From: Pseudomonadota bacterium
GTDB taxonomy: Bacteria; Pseudomonadota; Gammaproteobacteria; Burkholderiales; Burkholderiaceae_B
Direction of reading: 5' to 3'
Assembly: GCA_021793095.1 (NCBI GenBank)
Contig: JAJYTK010000087.1
Location: 1-5,405, forward strand
DNA: 5,405 nucleotides
Shown: piece by piece, positions 4,562 to 5,405 of the stretch
Position numbering within the stretch: position 1 is the stretch's first letter
Layout of the letters: the number at the start of each line of letters is the position of its first letter
Translations under genes and position numbers: made by a program
The notes under the pieces: generated by a model
What the model saw: only the letters and a program-made list of their open reading frames with translations
What the model was told of the DNA's origin: nothing
Databases searched by the model: none

Positions 4562-5405
4562 GTGTCAACACAAGACATGAAGTTGGCAGTCATTGGCCTA
4601 GGCTATGTGGGCCTACCTTTGGCTGTGGAGTTTGGAAAGAAGCGCACTGTCATTGGCTTTGATATTAATCCGAGTCGCATTGATGAGCTGCGGGCGGGTG
4701 AGGACCGCACCCTCGAGGTCGAACAAGAGGATTTATTAGCGGCCAAGCTGGTGCATTACACCGCTGATCCCAATGAATTAGCCGCCGCAAATGTGTTTGT
4801 GGTGACAGTCCCTACCCCCATTGATGAATACAAACAGCCCCAGCTCGAGCCGTTGATACGGGCCAGCGAAACCATTGGCAAGGTGCTTAAAAAAGGCGAC
4901 ATCGTTATTTATGAGTCGACTGTATTTCCAGGGGCAACCGAGGGGGTATGTGTGCCGGTGCTCGAATCCGTGTCGGGTCTGCGCTATAACGAAGATTTTT
5001 TCGCGGGTTACAGTCCCGAGCGCATCAACCCCGGGGACAAGAAAAACCGCTTGCCGGGTATCGTCAAGGTGACCTCGGGTTCGACGCCGGAGATCGCGGA
5101 TAAGATCGATGCCCTGTACGCTGAAATTATTACCGCCGGCACCCACAAGGCGGCCTCTATCAAGGTGGCCGAGGCAGCCAAAGTGATTGAAAATACACAG
5201 CGTGATGTCAATATTGCATTGATTAATGAGTTGGCGCTGATTTTCAATCGTTTAAATATTGATACCGAGGACGTGCTCGAGGCCGCTGGGACCAAGTGGA
5301 ACTTTTTGCCCTTCCGCCCAGGCTTAGTGGGGGGGCATTGTATTGGTGTGGACCCTTATTATCTCACGCACAAGGCCCAATCCATCGGCTATCATCCCGA
5401 GATTA
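4562..5405 (+). CDS. tviB: UDP-N-acetylhexosamine 6-dehydrogenase, TviB/WbpO type (partial, 3' end off window)
   Basis: About 281 residues of an expected 425 or so are visible; the frame is open to the right edge. The enzyme is a cytoplasmic nucleotide-sugar dehydrogenase that oxidises C6 of UDP-GlcNAc or UDP-GalNAc with two NAD+ to the uronic acid. The N-terminal NAD-binding Rossmann fold shows [12 protein letters not shown] (10-21, GxGxxG at 12-17) and [19 protein letters not shown] (150-159, with the active-site Glu153) is typical of the TviB/WbpO branch rather than UDP-glucose dehydrogenases. The central domain has [12 protein letters not shown] with Lys207 and Asn211, and [15 protein letters not shown] carries the catalytic Cys260 and Asp264. 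All expected catalytic residues in the visible part are present, and overall it reads very like Salmonella TviB. The GTG start is set by AGGGG six bases upstream. The product would feed the glycan begun by the preceding transferase. GlcNAc versus GalNAc preference is not decidable, and wbpO is an equally fair symbol. Confidence 0.95.
   Translation, partial: MSTQDMKLAVIGLGYVGLPLAVEFGKKRTVIGFDINPSRIDELRAGEDRTLEVEQEDLLAAKLVHYTADPNELAAANVFVVTVPTPIDEYKQPQLEPLIRASETIGKVLKKGDIVIYESTVFPGATEGVCVPVLESVSGLRYNEDFFAGYSPERINPGDKKNRLPGIVKVTSGSTPEIADKIDALYAEIITAGTHKAASIKVAEAAKVIENTQRDVNIALINELALIFNRLNIDTEDVLEAAGTKWNFLPFRPGLVGGHCIGVDPYYLTHKAQSIGYHPEI

Noticed and set aside
4778..5295. - strand frames of 122 and 95 codons opposite the dehydrogenase
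   Set aside because: They lie entirely antisense to TviB catalytic motifs. The real + strand gene is open to the window edge.

Overview
The window looks like ordinary chromosomal DNA of a Gram-negative proteobacterium. I infer a betaproteobacterium near Burkholderiales/Alcaligenaceae from moderate GC, protein style and the GlcG plus type-2 glycerate kinase plus LysR grouping, but I cannot confirm the taxon. Five protein genes are supported; the last runs off the right edge. I see no tRNA, rRNA, insertion sequence, CRISPR array or phage gene.

Left part (1-2194). A + strand intrinsic terminator (32-63) closes a transcript that begins left of the window. It faces a - strand terminator (180-208) that closes a two-gene - strand operon: a type-2 (MOFRL family) glycerate kinase (671-1960) followed after a short gap by a GlcG/HbpS-family small protein (256-654). 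Between the two terminators (64-179) I see no gene, only a short 12-nt-period repeat. The operon fits entry of glycolate/glyoxylate- or tartrate-derived glycerate into glycolysis as 2-phosphoglycerate.

Middle (1961-3115). A 234-bp divergent control region separates the kinase gene from a LysR-type regulator gene on the + strand. It holds a perfect TATAAT -10 box facing the kinase with a poor -35 box. An imperfect inverted repeat sits where LysR regulators usually bind, and the kinase leader can fold over its own ribosome binding site. The simplest reading is that the LysR protein controls the kinase/glcG operon.

Right part (3116-5405). Two + strand envelope-polysaccharide genes follow: an integral-membrane polyprenyl-phosphate sugar-1-phosphate transferase of the WecA/MraY superfamily (3227-4462) and the first two thirds of a TviB/WbpO-type UDP-N-acetylhexosamine 6-dehydrogenase (from 4562). 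The first would start a lipid-linked sugar chain; the second would supply a UDP-HexNAc-uronic acid. Together they look like the left end of an O-antigen, capsule or exopolysaccharide cluster continuing to the right. A good sigma70-type promoter just after the LysR gene (3167-3195) suggests that this cluster starts its own transcription, and it moves the transferase start from a TTG next to the LysR stop to a GTG at 3227.

I did not find a convincing new biological system. The most testable points are the LysR/kinase/GlcG regulatory unit, the leader hairpin, the transferase start site and the Glu-Asp variant of its usual Asp-Asp motif.
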